From assembly GCA_958439425.1 (NCBI GenBank), contig CAUBVH010000010.1:22514-86513 (forward strand): 64,000 nucleotides of DNA, in the 5' to 3' direction. This document shows positions 41,489 to 50,157 of this stretch, one piece after another. How positions within the stretch are numbered: position 1 is the stretch's first letter; the number at the start of each line of letters is the position of its first letter. Below the pieces are notes generated by a model. The model was not told the DNA's origin. It ran no database searches and saw only the letters and a list, made by a program, of their open reading frames with translations. Made by a program: the position numbers and the translations under genes. This stretch comes from an uncultured Collinsella sp. Its GTDB lineage: Bacteria; Actinomycetota; Coriobacteriia; Coriobacteriales; Coriobacteriaceae.

Positions 41489-42475
41489 TTAGCGCTGCGG
41501 CTCTGCGGCGCGCACCTGCTCGATGACCTTTTCCATCGTGGCGTCGATGCGGTCTTTTTTGAGTTCGCATTCCCAGATGGTTATAGGTGTCCAGCCCATT
41601 TGAGTGAGTGCTGCCACGGCGGTGCGGTCGCGCTCGATGTTCCGACGGAACTTTGCCTCCCAAAACTCAACATTGCGCTTAGGCTGGCTTGGATTGCACT
41701 TAGGGCAGCGATGCCAAAAACAGCCGTTGACGAAGATGGCGATCTTGCGGCCGGGGAAGGCGATGTCGGGCTTGCCGGGAACCTTCCATTCCAAGCGATA
41801 GCCCGTAAGGCCCGCGGCGCGCAGACGCTGGCGAACGAGCAGCTCGGGCTTGGTGTTGGCGCGCTTGTTGCCCTTCATGGACTTTTTGATGGCGGCGCGA
41901 CGGCGGACCAGTTCGCGCTCGTCAGCGGAGAGGTCCGAGGTATCGATGCCGTCCAGCAGGCTGGGCTTGGGACGCTTTTTGCTGCGGCGCCTAGGTGTGC
42001 GCTTGGATTTGGTGACGGGTTTGTCGGCTGTGTTGGGCGCGGCGTCATCGGCGGAGCTTACCTCAAGCCGTTCTTCCTTCAGCTCAATCAGGGCATCAAT
42101 GAGCCCCTTGTCGGCGGGCATCCATTCCACCGTGGCAAGTGAGGTGCGCGGAATCCAGCGGATATCGAGCTGGCGGTCGTGCTTCTGGGGCTCATCGGAT
42201 TCATCGGCGAGCGAGCAGTAGTAGCACTCCATGGAGAGATGGAAATCGGGGTAGTCATACTCAACGGTGTAGAAATCACGCAGATTGGTGACTTTTACCT
42301 GTAGCTCTTCCATAAGCTCGCGGCGCACGGCGTCTTCGGGTGTCTCGCCGCGCATGAGCTTGCCGCCTGGGAACTCCCAAAGTCCCTGCATGTCGCCGTA
42401 GCCGCGCTGCACGGCCAGTAGCTCGTCGGATCCTTCCTTGCGAATGATCCCAGCAGCAACATGAACAGTCTTCAA
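41489..42475 (-). CDS. NUDIX (MutT-like) hydrolase fused to Vsr-type mismatch endonuclease
   Basis: 328 aa from a TTG at 42475, preceded by GAGAGGA; this start gives KTVHVAAGIIRKEGSDELLAVQRGYG, the classic MutT opening. The NUDIX box runs GGKLMRGETPEDAVRRELMEEL (37-58), with the G-x5-E-x7-REUxEE core; the Gly after EE is replaced by Gln, as in several nucleotide pyrophosphohydrolases. A basic linker (about 150-172, KSKRTPRRRSKKRPKP) joins it to a complete Vsr domain (about 185-325): NTKPELLVRQRLRAAGLTGYR, VPGKPDIAF (Asp237), FVNGCFWHRCPKC (Zn ligands), FWEAKFRRNIERD and WECE. MutT-type enzymes clean oxidised nucleotides; Vsr nicks T:G mismatches made by deamination of 5-methylcytosine. No cytosine methyltransferase gene is nearby. 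Confidence 0.88.
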   Translation of the reverse strand: MKTVHVAAGIIRKEGSDELLAVQRGYGDMQGLWEFPGGKLMRGETPEDAVRRELMEELQVKVTNLRDFYTVEYDYPDFHLSMECYYCSLADESDEPQKHDRQLDIRWIPRTSLATVEWMPADKGLIDALIELKEERLEVSSADDAAPNTADKPVTKSKRTPRRRSKKRPKPSLLDGIDTSDLSADERELVRRRAAIKKSMKGNKRANTKPELLVRQRLRAAGLTGYRLEWKVPGKPDIAFPGRKIAIFVNGCFWHRCPKCNPSQPKRNVEFWEAKFRRNIERDRTAVAALTQMGWTPITIWECELKKDRIDATMEKVIEQVRAAEPQR

Positions 42476-42623
42476 CAGGAGTCCTCTCTCAACATCAACA
42501 CGCAACAGGGTGGCTACCCCTACCTTACACAACGGTAAGGCAACCGTAAGCCATATCGATGGTAGCCGACTCGGCTTCTTGCGACTATAGATGCCGTAGA
42601 CTAATCGCAAGAAAGGGCTCGGA

Positions 42624-43409
42624 ATGCAAACCACGCACATGGCGACCCCGGTACTGGAGGTCGCGAATCTCGAAAAAGTATATGGAGCGCTGGGCAACGT
42701 GACCCGCGCGCTCAACGACGTCAGCTTTACCGTCAACCGCGGCGAATTTGTTGGCATCATGGGCGCCTCGGGCTCGGGCAAGTCGACGTTGCTCAACTGC
42801 GTCTCGACCATCGATAGCGCCACGAGCGGCACCATCCGCATCAACGGGCAGGACGTTACGCGCATGAAGCAGGCTAAGCTTTCGCAGTTCCGCCGCGAGG
42901 AGCTCGGCTTTATCTTCCAGGATTCCAACCTGCTCGATACGCTCACGGCACGCGAGAACATCGCCCTGCCGCTCACCATCGCCCGCACAAATTCGGCAGA
43001 GATCTCGACCCGCGTGCAGGATGTGGCCGCGCGTCTGTCTATCAGTCAGGTGCTCGACAAGTATCCCTACCAGATGTCCGGCGGCCAGCAGCAGCGCGTT
43101 GCCGCGGCTCGCGCGCTTGTCACCGACCCCACCATGATCATGGCCGACGAGCCCACCGGTGCCCTCGATTCCAAGAGCGCTCGCCTGCTGCTCGAGAGCC
43201 TGGAGGCCCTTAACCGCCGCCTGCGCGCCACCGTGCTCATGGTCACGCACGACAGCTTTGCCGCCAGCTACACGAGCCGTGTGCTGTTTATTCGCGACGG
43301 CAAGATCTTCACCGAGCTGCGCCGCGGCGACACCGACCGCCGAGAGTTCTTCGACCGCATTATGGAGGTCGTTGCCATGATGGGCGGTGAGGGCTCCGAT
43401 GCTCTGTAA
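42624..43409 (+). CDS. ABC transporter ATP-binding protein, BceA/LolD type
   Basis: 261 aa. Walker A GIMGASGSGKSTLLNC, Q-loop FIFQDSNLLDTLT, signature YQMSGGQQQRVAAARAL, Walker B TMIMADEPTGALD and H-loop VLMVTHD. High similarity pattern to the BceA/YxdL/VraD branch of antimicrobial-peptide transporters. The following permease overlaps it by 11 bases. No BceRS two-component system is next to it, which is unusual for this family. ATG 42624 or the Met five codons later. Confidence 0.92.
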   Translation: MQTTHMATPVLEVANLEKVYGALGNVTRALNDVSFTVNRGEFVGIMGASGSGKSTLLNCVSTIDSATSGTIRINGQDVTRMKQAKLSQFRREELGFIFQDSNLLDTLTARENIALPLTIARTNSAEISTRVQDVAARLSISQVLDKYPYQMSGGQQQRVAAARALVTDPTMIMADEPTGALDSKSARLLLESLEALNRRLRATVLMVTHDSFAASYTSRVLFIRDGKIFTELRRGDTDRREFFDRIMEVVAMMGGEGSDAL

Positions 43410-45600
43410 ACTCGCTTGGGGCAACGTCCGCCGCGCCGGCCGCGACTACCTCGTCTACCTTTTGACGCTCACCCTGGGTGTCACGGTCTTCTATGCCTTC
43501 AATACCGTCTCGATGCAGGTCGACATTGCCGGCATCAAGGAGCAGGGACTGTCCGAGCTCATGGGCAGCATGCTCGGCTACCTCACGTACTTTTTGGCCG
43601 GCGTCATGGCCTTTTTGATGGTGTATGCCAATAACTTCATCATGAAACGCCGCAAGAAGGAGTTTGGCCTGTACCAGGTGCTCGGCATGGGGCGCGGTCG
43701 CGTTGCCACGATCATGGCGCTCGAGACCGTGATCGTTTCGGTCGGCGCCTTTGTCGCCGGCATAGTGCTGGGCGTGGGGCTCTCCCAGCTCATGACGTTC
43801 TTTACGGCCTCGCTCTTTAAGACACAGATCGCTAATTTCCACTTCTTTTTCTCGGTGCATGCGTTCAACCTGACCCTTGCTTGCATGCTCGTAATGTTTG
43901 TGCTCACGCTACTGCTGAACCTGCGCGCCGTGCGTCGTACCAAACTCATCGAGCTTATGGGTGCCGAGCGCCGCAACGAGAGCATCAAGACACGCAACCC
44001 CTGGATCGCGATTGCCATCTTTGCCGTGGGCGCGGTGCTTGTGGGCGTGGCCTATTACCGTTTGCTGCGTGATGGGTTCCCGCTAACCGAGACGGGCGAC
44101 AAGCTGGACGGGGCCATGAGCCAGTTTGGCATCACCACGGCCATGGTCACGGTAGGCACCTTTGCCCTGTTCTGGGGACTCTCGGGCATGCTCATCAAGC
44201 TGCTGCAGAGCCTGCGCGGCGTGTACTGGCGCGGCCTCAATATGTTTACCGTGCGTCAGCTTTCGGCCAAGGTCAATACGGTGTGCTTTTCGATGGGCGT
44301 CATCGCGATGATTCTGTTTTTGGCCATCACCTCGGTGACGTGCGGTATGTCAATTGCCAATGTGATGAACGAAAACCTGGAGCGCTATAACCCTGTTGAC
44401 GTATCTCAGACATATGTCTATTACACGCCCGAAACGCTCGACTACTACAAAGAGTATGTCAATCCGTCCGAGGCCGATCGCATGGTGCTGGCCGATACAA
44501 CGGTCGATTTGTACTCCGCATGGCACGGCGATCGCAAGTCGGTGGACAACAACGACGAGACCGGCAAGAAGGTCAATATCGCCGATGTTGCCGGTGAGCA
44601 TGTGCAGATCGATTCGTATCTGAGTTACCCGCTTGGCGGCTCGGGCCCCTCGGTGGTAGCGGGTGAGATGTGCAAGGCCATGGGAGAAAAGCTTCCCAAG
44701 GCGCTCGAGGGAAGCAACGCTGATGCGATGGGTCTGTATGTGACGCCGGCGAGCCAGTACAACAAACTGCGCCAGATGATGGGCGAGGAGCCGGTGAGCA
44801 TTGGCCGGGACCAGTATTTGCTTACGTGTGATATGGGTGGTGAGCTGGGCGACCTGTACACCAAATACATGGCCGGCGGCCATACCCTCACCTTGGGCGG
44901 GCATGAGCTCAAGCCCGCAACCGATAAGTCGGACGAGGATACGGCGGCCATCGCCAACTCGGCGATGGGCAGCAATCCCGGTACCGTGGTCGTAGCTGAT
45001 GAACTGCTGTCCCAGCTTAATCTGCAGCCGTATTCCAGTAATCTGCTCGTTAACTACAAGCAGGGGATGGATGTGACCAAGGCAGACGAGAGCATTAAAT
45101 ACACCATGCTCGACATTCTGCTCGTTGACGGCAAGGAGCCGGGGGGATGGGGAGTCTTCATCACGCGTTCCGAGATGTATACGCAGGCGGCGCAGATGAA
45201 CGGCATGATTAGCTATCTAGCCATCTACATTGGCTTTGTATTGGTCGTTGCATGCGCGGCGATTCTATCGATCCAGCAGCTCTCCAACGTGGCCGACGGC
45301 AGCCGCAGCTATCGTGTGCTGGCACAGATCGGCTGTGACGACCGTCAGATCCGGCATTCGGTGATGGCGCAGCAAGCGGTGTTCTTCCTGTTCCCGCTGG
45401 CAGTGGGCTTGGCGCACTCCTTTGTGGCGCTCAAGGTGATCATCGAGCTGGTGAGCGTATTCGGCGATATGAGCATCGCCGGCACCGTGGGCCTCACCTG
45501 CGCGATTTTCCTGGCGGCCTATGGTGGCTACTTCCTGGTGACGTACCTCATGAGCACCGGCATGGTGCAAGCTGCCATAGCCACTCGCTACAGCGAGTAG
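43399..45600 (+). CDS. ABC transporter permease, BceB-like (FtsX domain)
   Basis: 733 aa. Starts MLCKLAWGNVRRAGRDYLVYLLTLTLGVTVFYAFN, typical of BceB. Four helices with an FtsX domain (about 60-230), further helices to about 320, then a large outside domain of roughly 230 residues (about 330-580) that binds peptide antibiotics in the family, and a final set of helices with a second FtsX domain (about 600-733). The start overlaps the ATPase stop, so the two are coupled. Likely resistance to cell-wall-active peptides; the target is unknown. A terminator hairpin inside repeat D follows. Confidence 0.9.
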   Translation: MLCKLAWGNVRRAGRDYLVYLLTLTLGVTVFYAFNTVSMQVDIAGIKEQGLSELMGSMLGYLTYFLAGVMAFLMVYANNFIMKRRKKEFGLYQVLGMGRGRVATIMALETVIVSVGAFVAGIVLGVGLSQLMTFFTASLFKTQIANFHFFFSVHAFNLTLACMLVMFVLTLLLNLRAVRRTKLIELMGAERRNESIKTRNPWIAIAIFAVGAVLVGVAYYRLLRDGFPLTETGDKLDGAMSQFGITTAMVTVGTFALFWGLSGMLIKLLQSLRGVYWRGLNMFTVRQLSAKVNTVCFSMGVIAMILFLAITSVTCGMSIANVMNENLERYNPVDVSQTYVYYTPETLDYYKEYVNPSEADRMVLADTTVDLYSAWHGDRKSVDNNDETGKKVNIADVAGEHVQIDSYLSYPLGGSGPSVVAGEMCKAMGEKLPKALEGSNADAMGLYVTPASQYNKLRQMMGEEPVSIGRDQYLLTCDMGGELGDLYTKYMAGGHTLTLGGHELKPATDKSDEDTAAIANSAMGSNPGTVVVADELLSQLNLQPYSSNLLVNYKQGMDVTKADESIKYTMLDILLVDGKEPGGWGVFITRSEMYTQAAQMNGMISYLAIYIGFVLVVACAAILSIQQLSNVADGSRSYRVLAQIGCDDRQIRHSVMAQQAVFFLFPLAVGLAHSFVALKVIIELVSVFGDMSIAGTVGLTCAIFLAAYGGYFLVTYLMSTGMVQAAIATRYSE

Positions 45601-45632
45601 CAGACGGGCAAAATCGTCGCAAAACCAGCGCG

Positions 45633-45917
45633 AACAGCCGCCGCGAACGGGGTCCGGACCCCTTCCGCGGCGGTTTTTTGCCTTTCCGGTACGCCTCAGA
45701 TGCAAGTGAGTAGACTTTTTTGGACCTGCCGAGCACATCGCGACAAATGCTCGGTAAAACCGCAGGTCAGCGCTGTGGCGATTTGGGGTGTGCTCGGCTT
45801 CCTGCAAAAAGTCTACTCACTTGGGTTTTTAGGCTAGAAGGCCGCCGCTAGGGAAAGTAGTTCCCTAGCGGCGGCCTTGACGTTTGCCCAGATAAAACCT
45901 GCCAAAATAAACCTGTC
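45633..45917. repeat. Long intergenic repeat D, copy 1 (about 285 bp)
   Basis: Contains, in order: terminator hairpin GCCGCCGCG...CGCGGCGGTTTTTT, left arm AAGTGAGTAGACTTTTT (from 45704), an inner conserved block (GCCGAGCACATCGCGACAAA, then AAAACCGCAGGTCAG), right arm AAAAAGTCTACTCACTT (to 45822), a second hairpin GGCCGCCGCTAGGGAA / TTCCCTAGCGGCGGCC, and GCCCAGATAAAACCTGCCAA. Copy 2 lies at 59593-59871 with the same order and high identity. Confidence 0.92.
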
Positions 45918-45930
45918 CCTTTTTGGTAGG

Positions 45931-46896
45931 TTATCGCTTCCAAAAGTGGAGGATCAACGTCGTGCGGTTTTGCTGCTCAGTTTTGACCAGGATGTTGTGG
46001 ATATGGGTCTTGACGGTGCCCACGGCAAGGAAGAGCTCGTCAGCGATCTCTTGGTTCGATTTGCCCAACACAACCAGACGCATGACTTCGGTCTCGCGGT
46101 TGGAGAGCTTGTAGGCGTTGCGGTAGAAGGGCATCTGCTCTTCGATGTGTCGATCAAGATCGCTGACGTTCTTTTCCTCGGGTGCCTCCTGCATGCGAAT
46201 CGAAAGCACGTGATAGGCGTAGATAATCAGCAGAATCGCAAAGTAGCACGCAAAGATGTTCTCGCTAAAGTTGCGCTCGGATAGGTACAGCTGCAGCCAG
46301 GAGGGTGCCAGGCTCATGGGAACAACAAGGATGTTGTAGAAATCCTCGGCAACGATGCACCCGACCAGAATGGCGCCGATAATGAGGTGCTTTCGTTGAT
46401 TGTTGACGCGCGCCTTAAGCTCGACCTGCGTGCTTTTATGCGCCGTCCAAAAGATATAGAGCCCCACAAATACAAGGAATACCTGACGTATCGTGTAGTA
46501 GAGCCATTGGTGCATGGGGCCGTAGGGGACAGCGACAATGATCAGCAGCTCGCTCAGGAAGAACGTTGCGACGGGAATAACAAACTGCTTTTTTGAATGT
46601 TTGTCGAGCAAGTCCATGGCGATGAGCCAAATAAAAGCTTGTGAAGCGGTTGCCACAAGCGTCCGCAACACAGGCATGGTAATTGAGTAATAGTCGCTGG
46701 CTGGAAAACTCTGGTTTTGCAACGTGTATTCAAAAAAGAAGATCTCGGTCATCTCGATGGCATAGCAAATAAAAACGCCGCTGCCATAGATAAAGAAGCG
46801 TCGACGAGACGAGGCATAGGCGGCAAGCGAAAGCACTGCCGTCACAATACAAATCAGGAGAATCGCTAGGGTATAGAAGAACATCAGGGTGTTCAT
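45931..46896 (-). CDS. Membrane-anchored LuxR-family regulator (multi-TM plus HTH)
   Basis: 321 aa. The N-terminal about 235 residues form around seven transmembrane helices (FFYTLAILLICIVTAVLSLAAY; FIYGSGVFICYAIEMTEIFFFEY; LIIGAILVGCIVAEDFYNI; IFACYFAILLIIYAYHVLSI). The C-terminal HTH is LuxR type: LSNRETEVMRLVVLGKSNQEIADELFLAVGTVKTHIHNILVKTEQQNRTTLILHF. This one-component membrane regulator architecture is abundant in Coriobacteriia. Divergent from ptcA, so it probably senses and controls agmatine/putrescine use (inference). A frameshifted paralogue lies at 53768-54759, sharing YLSERNFSEN / YLSERNISEN. Confidence 0.88.
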   Translation of the reverse strand: MNTLMFFYTLAILLICIVTAVLSLAAYASSRRRFFIYGSGVFICYAIEMTEIFFFEYTLQNQSFPASDYYSITMPVLRTLVATASQAFIWLIAMDLLDKHSKKQFVIPVATFFLSELLIIVAVPYGPMHQWLYYTIRQVFLVFVGLYIFWTAHKSTQVELKARVNNQRKHLIIGAILVGCIVAEDFYNILVVPMSLAPSWLQLYLSERNFSENIFACYFAILLIIYAYHVLSIRMQEAPEEKNVSDLDRHIEEQMPFYRNAYKLSNRETEVMRLVVLGKSNQEIADELFLAVGTVKTHIHNILVKTEQQNRTTLILHFWKR

Positions 46897-47013
46897 CTGT
46901 CACCGTCCCATCTCATTTCACCTATGGCCGAGTCCTGTATATCTTGTGGGATATAGACGTCTCAACCCTTCGTTACATTGCGGATTAGGCGCCGAGATAC
47001 AGCATAGCCGTAT

Positions 47014-47103
47014 ACCGTTCGCGGTTCTAGATGGTAAACCCCCTGCAAGCTGGCTACCTGCGGGTTTATATTGGTTTAGAGGGGGTGTAACTCCGTGAAC
47101 GGT
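47014..47103. promoter_or_regulatory. Divergent control region of luxR and ptcA with two CCGTGAACGGT-type sites
   Basis: ACCGTTCGCGG (47014-47024) and CCGTGAACGGT (47093-47103) in inverted orientation, 79 bp apart, with an inner symmetry TAAACCCCCT / AGGGGGT. The rest of 46897-47226 shows no gene. Confidence 0.6.
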
Positions 47104-47226
47104 CTTTAATCCCGAATAAACTAGGTAAAAATTGCATACGGGTGAATGATGGTCTTGTCAACACGAGGCGTGATGTTCGAGCGTCTCATAGTAATAGTCG
47201 GCAAGACCGGCGGAAAGGAAATCGAC

Positions 47227-48300
47227 ATGGCACTGCCTAAGGATTTCATCGACACCAACGACTTCACCAAAGAGCAGATCCTGGCTATCGAGGATCTTGG
47301 CCTGGCAATGAAGAAGGCCATCAAGGTTGACGGTTATTATCCGCACCTGCTCCGCAACAAGAGCCTTGGCATGATCTTCCAGCAGGTCTCCACCCGCACC
47401 CGTCTTTCCTTCGAGACCGCTATGACCGACCTCGGCGGCCATGCTCAGTTCTATGGCCCTGGCACCATCCAGCTCGGCGGTCACGAGTCCCTGGGCGACA
47501 CCGCTCGCGTTATGGGCTCGCTGCTCGACATCATGATGGCTCGCGTTGACCGTCACAAGGACGTCGTCGGCCTCGCCGAGGGCTCCGCTGTGCCCGTCAT
47601 CAATGGCATGTCCGAGTTCAACCATCCCACGCAGGAGATGGGCGACCTCATGACCATGCTCGAGAACCTCCCCGAGGGCAAGAAGATCGAGGACTGCACC
47701 CTGGCCTTCATCGGCGACGCCACCCAGGTCTGCGTCTCCCTCATGTTCATCGCCTCCAAGGTCGGCATGAAGTTTGTCCAGTTTGGACCTAAGGGCCACC
47801 AGATCCCCGACGGCGGCCTGCACGTTGGCACCGTTGAGGAGCGCGCCGAGTTCGGCAAGCAGATGATGGCCATCGCCGAGGAGAACTGCAAGGTCTCCGG
47901 CGGCTCCATCGTCATCTCCGACGACATCGAGTGCATCAAGGGCGCCGACTTCATCTACACCGACGTGTGGTATGGCCTGTACGACGAGGAGGTCTCGGGC
48001 GAGAACTACATGGACGTGTTCTACCCCAAGTATCAGGTCACCATGGACATGATGAACTTCGCCGGCCCCAACTCCAAGTTCATGCACTGCCTGCCGGCCA
48101 CCCGCAACGAGGAAGTCGTCGACGAGGTCATGGACGATCCCGAGCGCTCTCTGTGCTGGGTCGAGGCCGAGAACCGCAAGCACTCCATCCGTGCTCTCCT
48201 TGCCGCCCTGGGCAAGCGCACTCCGCTCAACGACGAGGGTGTCGAGTACTCCGCCAAGGCCGAGCTTCACGCCGCTCTCGAGGCTCTCGAGCAGCTCTAA
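47227..48300 (+). CDS. ptcA: Putrescine carbamoyltransferase (agmatine pathway)
   Basis: 357 aa transcarbamylase. Carbamoyl-phosphate loop QVSTRTRLSFETAM, then GPGTIQLGGHESLGDTARVMGSLLDIMM, NHPTQEMGDLMTMLE and HCLPATRNEE. The ESLGDTARV and HPTQEMGD forms and the lack of an ornithine-type SMG loop favour putrescine over ornithine carbamoyltransferase. It phosphorolyses carbamoyl-putrescine to putrescine and carbamoyl phosphate. ATG 47227 has GGAAAGG upstream; the longer frame above it lacks one. Heads an operon with the APC carrier and agmatine deiminase. No carbamate kinase is found here. Confidence 0.9.
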   Translation: MALPKDFIDTNDFTKEQILAIEDLGLAMKKAIKVDGYYPHLLRNKSLGMIFQQVSTRTRLSFETAMTDLGGHAQFYGPGTIQLGGHESLGDTARVMGSLLDIMMARVDRHKDVVGLAEGSAVPVINGMSEFNHPTQEMGDLMTMLENLPEGKKIEDCTLAFIGDATQVCVSLMFIASKVGMKFVQFGPKGHQIPDGGLHVGTVEERAEFGKQMMAIAEENCKVSGGSIVISDDIECIKGADFIYTDVWYGLYDEEVSGENYMDVFYPKYQVTMDMMNFAGPNSKFMHCLPATRNEEVVDEVMDDPERSLCWVEAENRKHSIRALLAALGKRTPLNDEGVEYSAKAELHAALEALEQL

Positions 48301-48432
48301 GCCTTAAGCCTGCTAAACGCACGTTTGCGGGCGGCGGATGCTCGTCTCCTGTCGCCCGCTCACCGAGGCTCAAGCAATTGCCTTAGTACCTTGGGCCTCG
48401 GATCTGTCCAAGACTGAGCGAAGGAGCTCATC

Positions 48433-49872
48433 ATGAGCGACGGAAAGAAAAAGCTTTCCTTTTTGACGGTCATTTCGACCATCATCTGCGTCGTCTTCGT
48501 TTGCGAGGCCGCCGCTCCTGCTGCTGCCATTGGCAACCAGCAGTTCTTCTGGTGGATCTTCCTGATCCTGACCTTCCTGCTTCCCTACGGCATGGTTGTC
48601 GCCGAGCTCGGTACCACCTATGACGGCGAGGGCGGCATTTACGACTGGGTACGCGATGGCCTGGGCGACAAATGGGGCGCCCGCATCTCGTACTACTACT
48701 GGGTCAACTACCCGCTGTGGATCGCCTCGCTGGCTACCATGTTCCCCGACATCCTGGGCATGGCCTTTGGCGTCGAGTTCAACTTGGTCGCCAAGATGGG
48801 TATCGAACTTGCCTTTGTGTGGATCGTCTACCTTATGGGCCGCTCAAAGGCGGCCGACTCCGAGTGGGTCCTTAATGGTGGCGCCATCATCAAGGTCGCC
48901 GTCGCCGTTATCGTCGGCGCCCTGGGCATTTGGTATGCCATGGAGAACGGTTTTGCGAACGACATGTCCGCCGCCACCTTCCTGCCCGAGCTCACCAACA
49001 CCAACGCTCTCGGTTACCTGTCGATCATCATCTTTAACTTCATGGGCTTCGAGGTCATCTGCACCATGACCGACGACATGGCCGATCCCGCTCGCGATAT
49101 CCCCAAGGCTATCATCGTCGGTGGCCTGTCCATCGCCGTGATCTACCTGTTCGCTGGCTTTGGTATCGGCGCTGCTGTGCCGGCCGATTCCATCGACCCC
49201 GACTTTGGCATGATTGTCGCAGTCCAGACCATGGTGGGCGACTCCATGATCTTTAAGGTCATCTGCATCGCCTTCCTGATCACCCTGTTCGCAAACATGG
49301 CCGCTTGGTCCTTCGGCGTTAACTCCGTTGCTCGCTACGCTGCCGAGCACGGCAACATGCCCAAGGTCTTCGCCTCGATGATCTCTGACGACGATATGCC
49401 CAACGGCGCCAACCTGGTCAACGCCGTCGTTGCCTCCCTGGTGCTGTGCCTGCAGCTGGTTCCCATCGACGCTATCTCCAATGGTGTTTTCTGGATGCTC
49501 TTTGGCACCTCCGTCGTCTTTCTGCTGCTCACCTACATCCCGATGTTCCCGGCGTTCCTCAACCTTCGTAAGAACGACCCGAACCGTGAGCGCATCTTCA
49601 CGTTCCCGTTTAAGGGCGCCATGATGAAGGTTATGCTGGCCATCCCCTGCATCGAGCTGATCCTGGCCATCGTTGCAACGCTGGTTCCGTTCTCCGTCGA
49701 TGAAATTGGCGACAAGGTCCCGATGATCGTTATCTTCATCGTGCTTGTGCTCATCGGCGAGGTCGTCCGCGTCGTCAGCGCCAAGGGTCGCGAGACCGAG
49801 TACAAGGGTCTCACCCCCGAGCTGGCTGCTCAGCGTCTCGCTGAGGAGGCCGCCGAGGCCGAAGAGGACTAG
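48433..49872 (+). CDS. APC-family amino acid/amine antiporter, agmatine:putrescine type (copy 1)
   Basis: 479 aa, about 12 transmembrane helices. N-terminal VISTIICVVFVCEAAAPAAAIGNQQFFWWIFLILTFLLPYGMVVAELGTTYDGEGGIYDWV is typical of the AguD-like branch of the APC superfamily. FNFMGFEVICTMTDDMADPARDIPKAIIVGG matches the helix-6 region. It sits between ptcA and agmatine deiminase, matching the gene set of agmatine deiminase operons, where the carrier swaps agmatine for putrescine. The C-terminus is acidic (LAEEAAEAEED). Substrate is inferred from context. Confidence 0.87.
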   Translation: MSDGKKKLSFLTVISTIICVVFVCEAAAPAAAIGNQQFFWWIFLILTFLLPYGMVVAELGTTYDGEGGIYDWVRDGLGDKWGARISYYYWVNYPLWIASLATMFPDILGMAFGVEFNLVAKMGIELAFVWIVYLMGRSKAADSEWVLNGGAIIKVAVAVIVGALGIWYAMENGFANDMSAATFLPELTNTNALGYLSIIIFNFMGFEVICTMTDDMADPARDIPKAIIVGGLSIAVIYLFAGFGIGAAVPADSIDPDFGMIVAVQTMVGDSMIFKVICIAFLITLFANMAAWSFGVNSVARYAAEHGNMPKVFASMISDDDMPNGANLVNAVVASLVLCLQLVPIDAISNGVFWMLFGTSVVFLLLTYIPMFPAFLNLRKNDPNRERIFTFPFKGAMMKVMLAIPCIELILAIVATLVPFSVDEIGDKVPMIVIFIVLVLIGEVVRVVSAKGRETEYKGLTPELAAQRLAEEAAEAEED

Positions 49873-49920
49873 AGCACCCAGAATTGGGATCCCTACTTCT
49901 CAATTGTCTAACCATTCCCT

Positions 49921-50157
49921 GGGGCGGGTGCGAGCGATAGCTCCGGTAACCACCGCCCGCCCCAACCTCTCTCTTTCGTATCCTTCGTGCGTATGTCTCC
50001 GCGCACTTGGCTACGTCGTCGCTCGCCGGTGCGACTCCGTGAAAACCGGTACCGGGCGCCCCGACCTTTGCCGGGGGACGGGCGCCCACTATCTCTTGGT
50101 TTTAGGCCGCGGGTAACCCGCCCGCGGCAAGCGATCGTTCGATTTGGAGGAAATCTT
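49921..50157 (+). promoter_or_regulatory. Structured leader of the first agmatine deiminase gene
   Basis: Three GC-rich structures: GGGGCGGGTG / CACCGCCCGCCCC (49921-49965, possibly ending the APC transcript), GGGCGCCCCG...GACGGGCGCCC (about 50056-50090) and GCCGCGGG / CCCGCGGC (50107-50129) just ahead of GGAGG. No known riboswitch consensus could be matched. Confidence 0.5.

Noticed and set aside
42476..42988. N-terminal extension of the NUDIX-Vsr protein
   Set aside because: The added residues are antisense to the ABC ATPase gene; the TTG at 42475 has a ribosome site and gives the MutT start.
49987..50157. N-terminal extension of agmatine deiminase 1 and a possible cobalamin-type riboswitch (GGTGCGACTCCGTG)
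   Set aside because: The extension lacks a ribosome site and family similarity. The riboswitch idea fails because the B12-box and other conserved blocks are absent.
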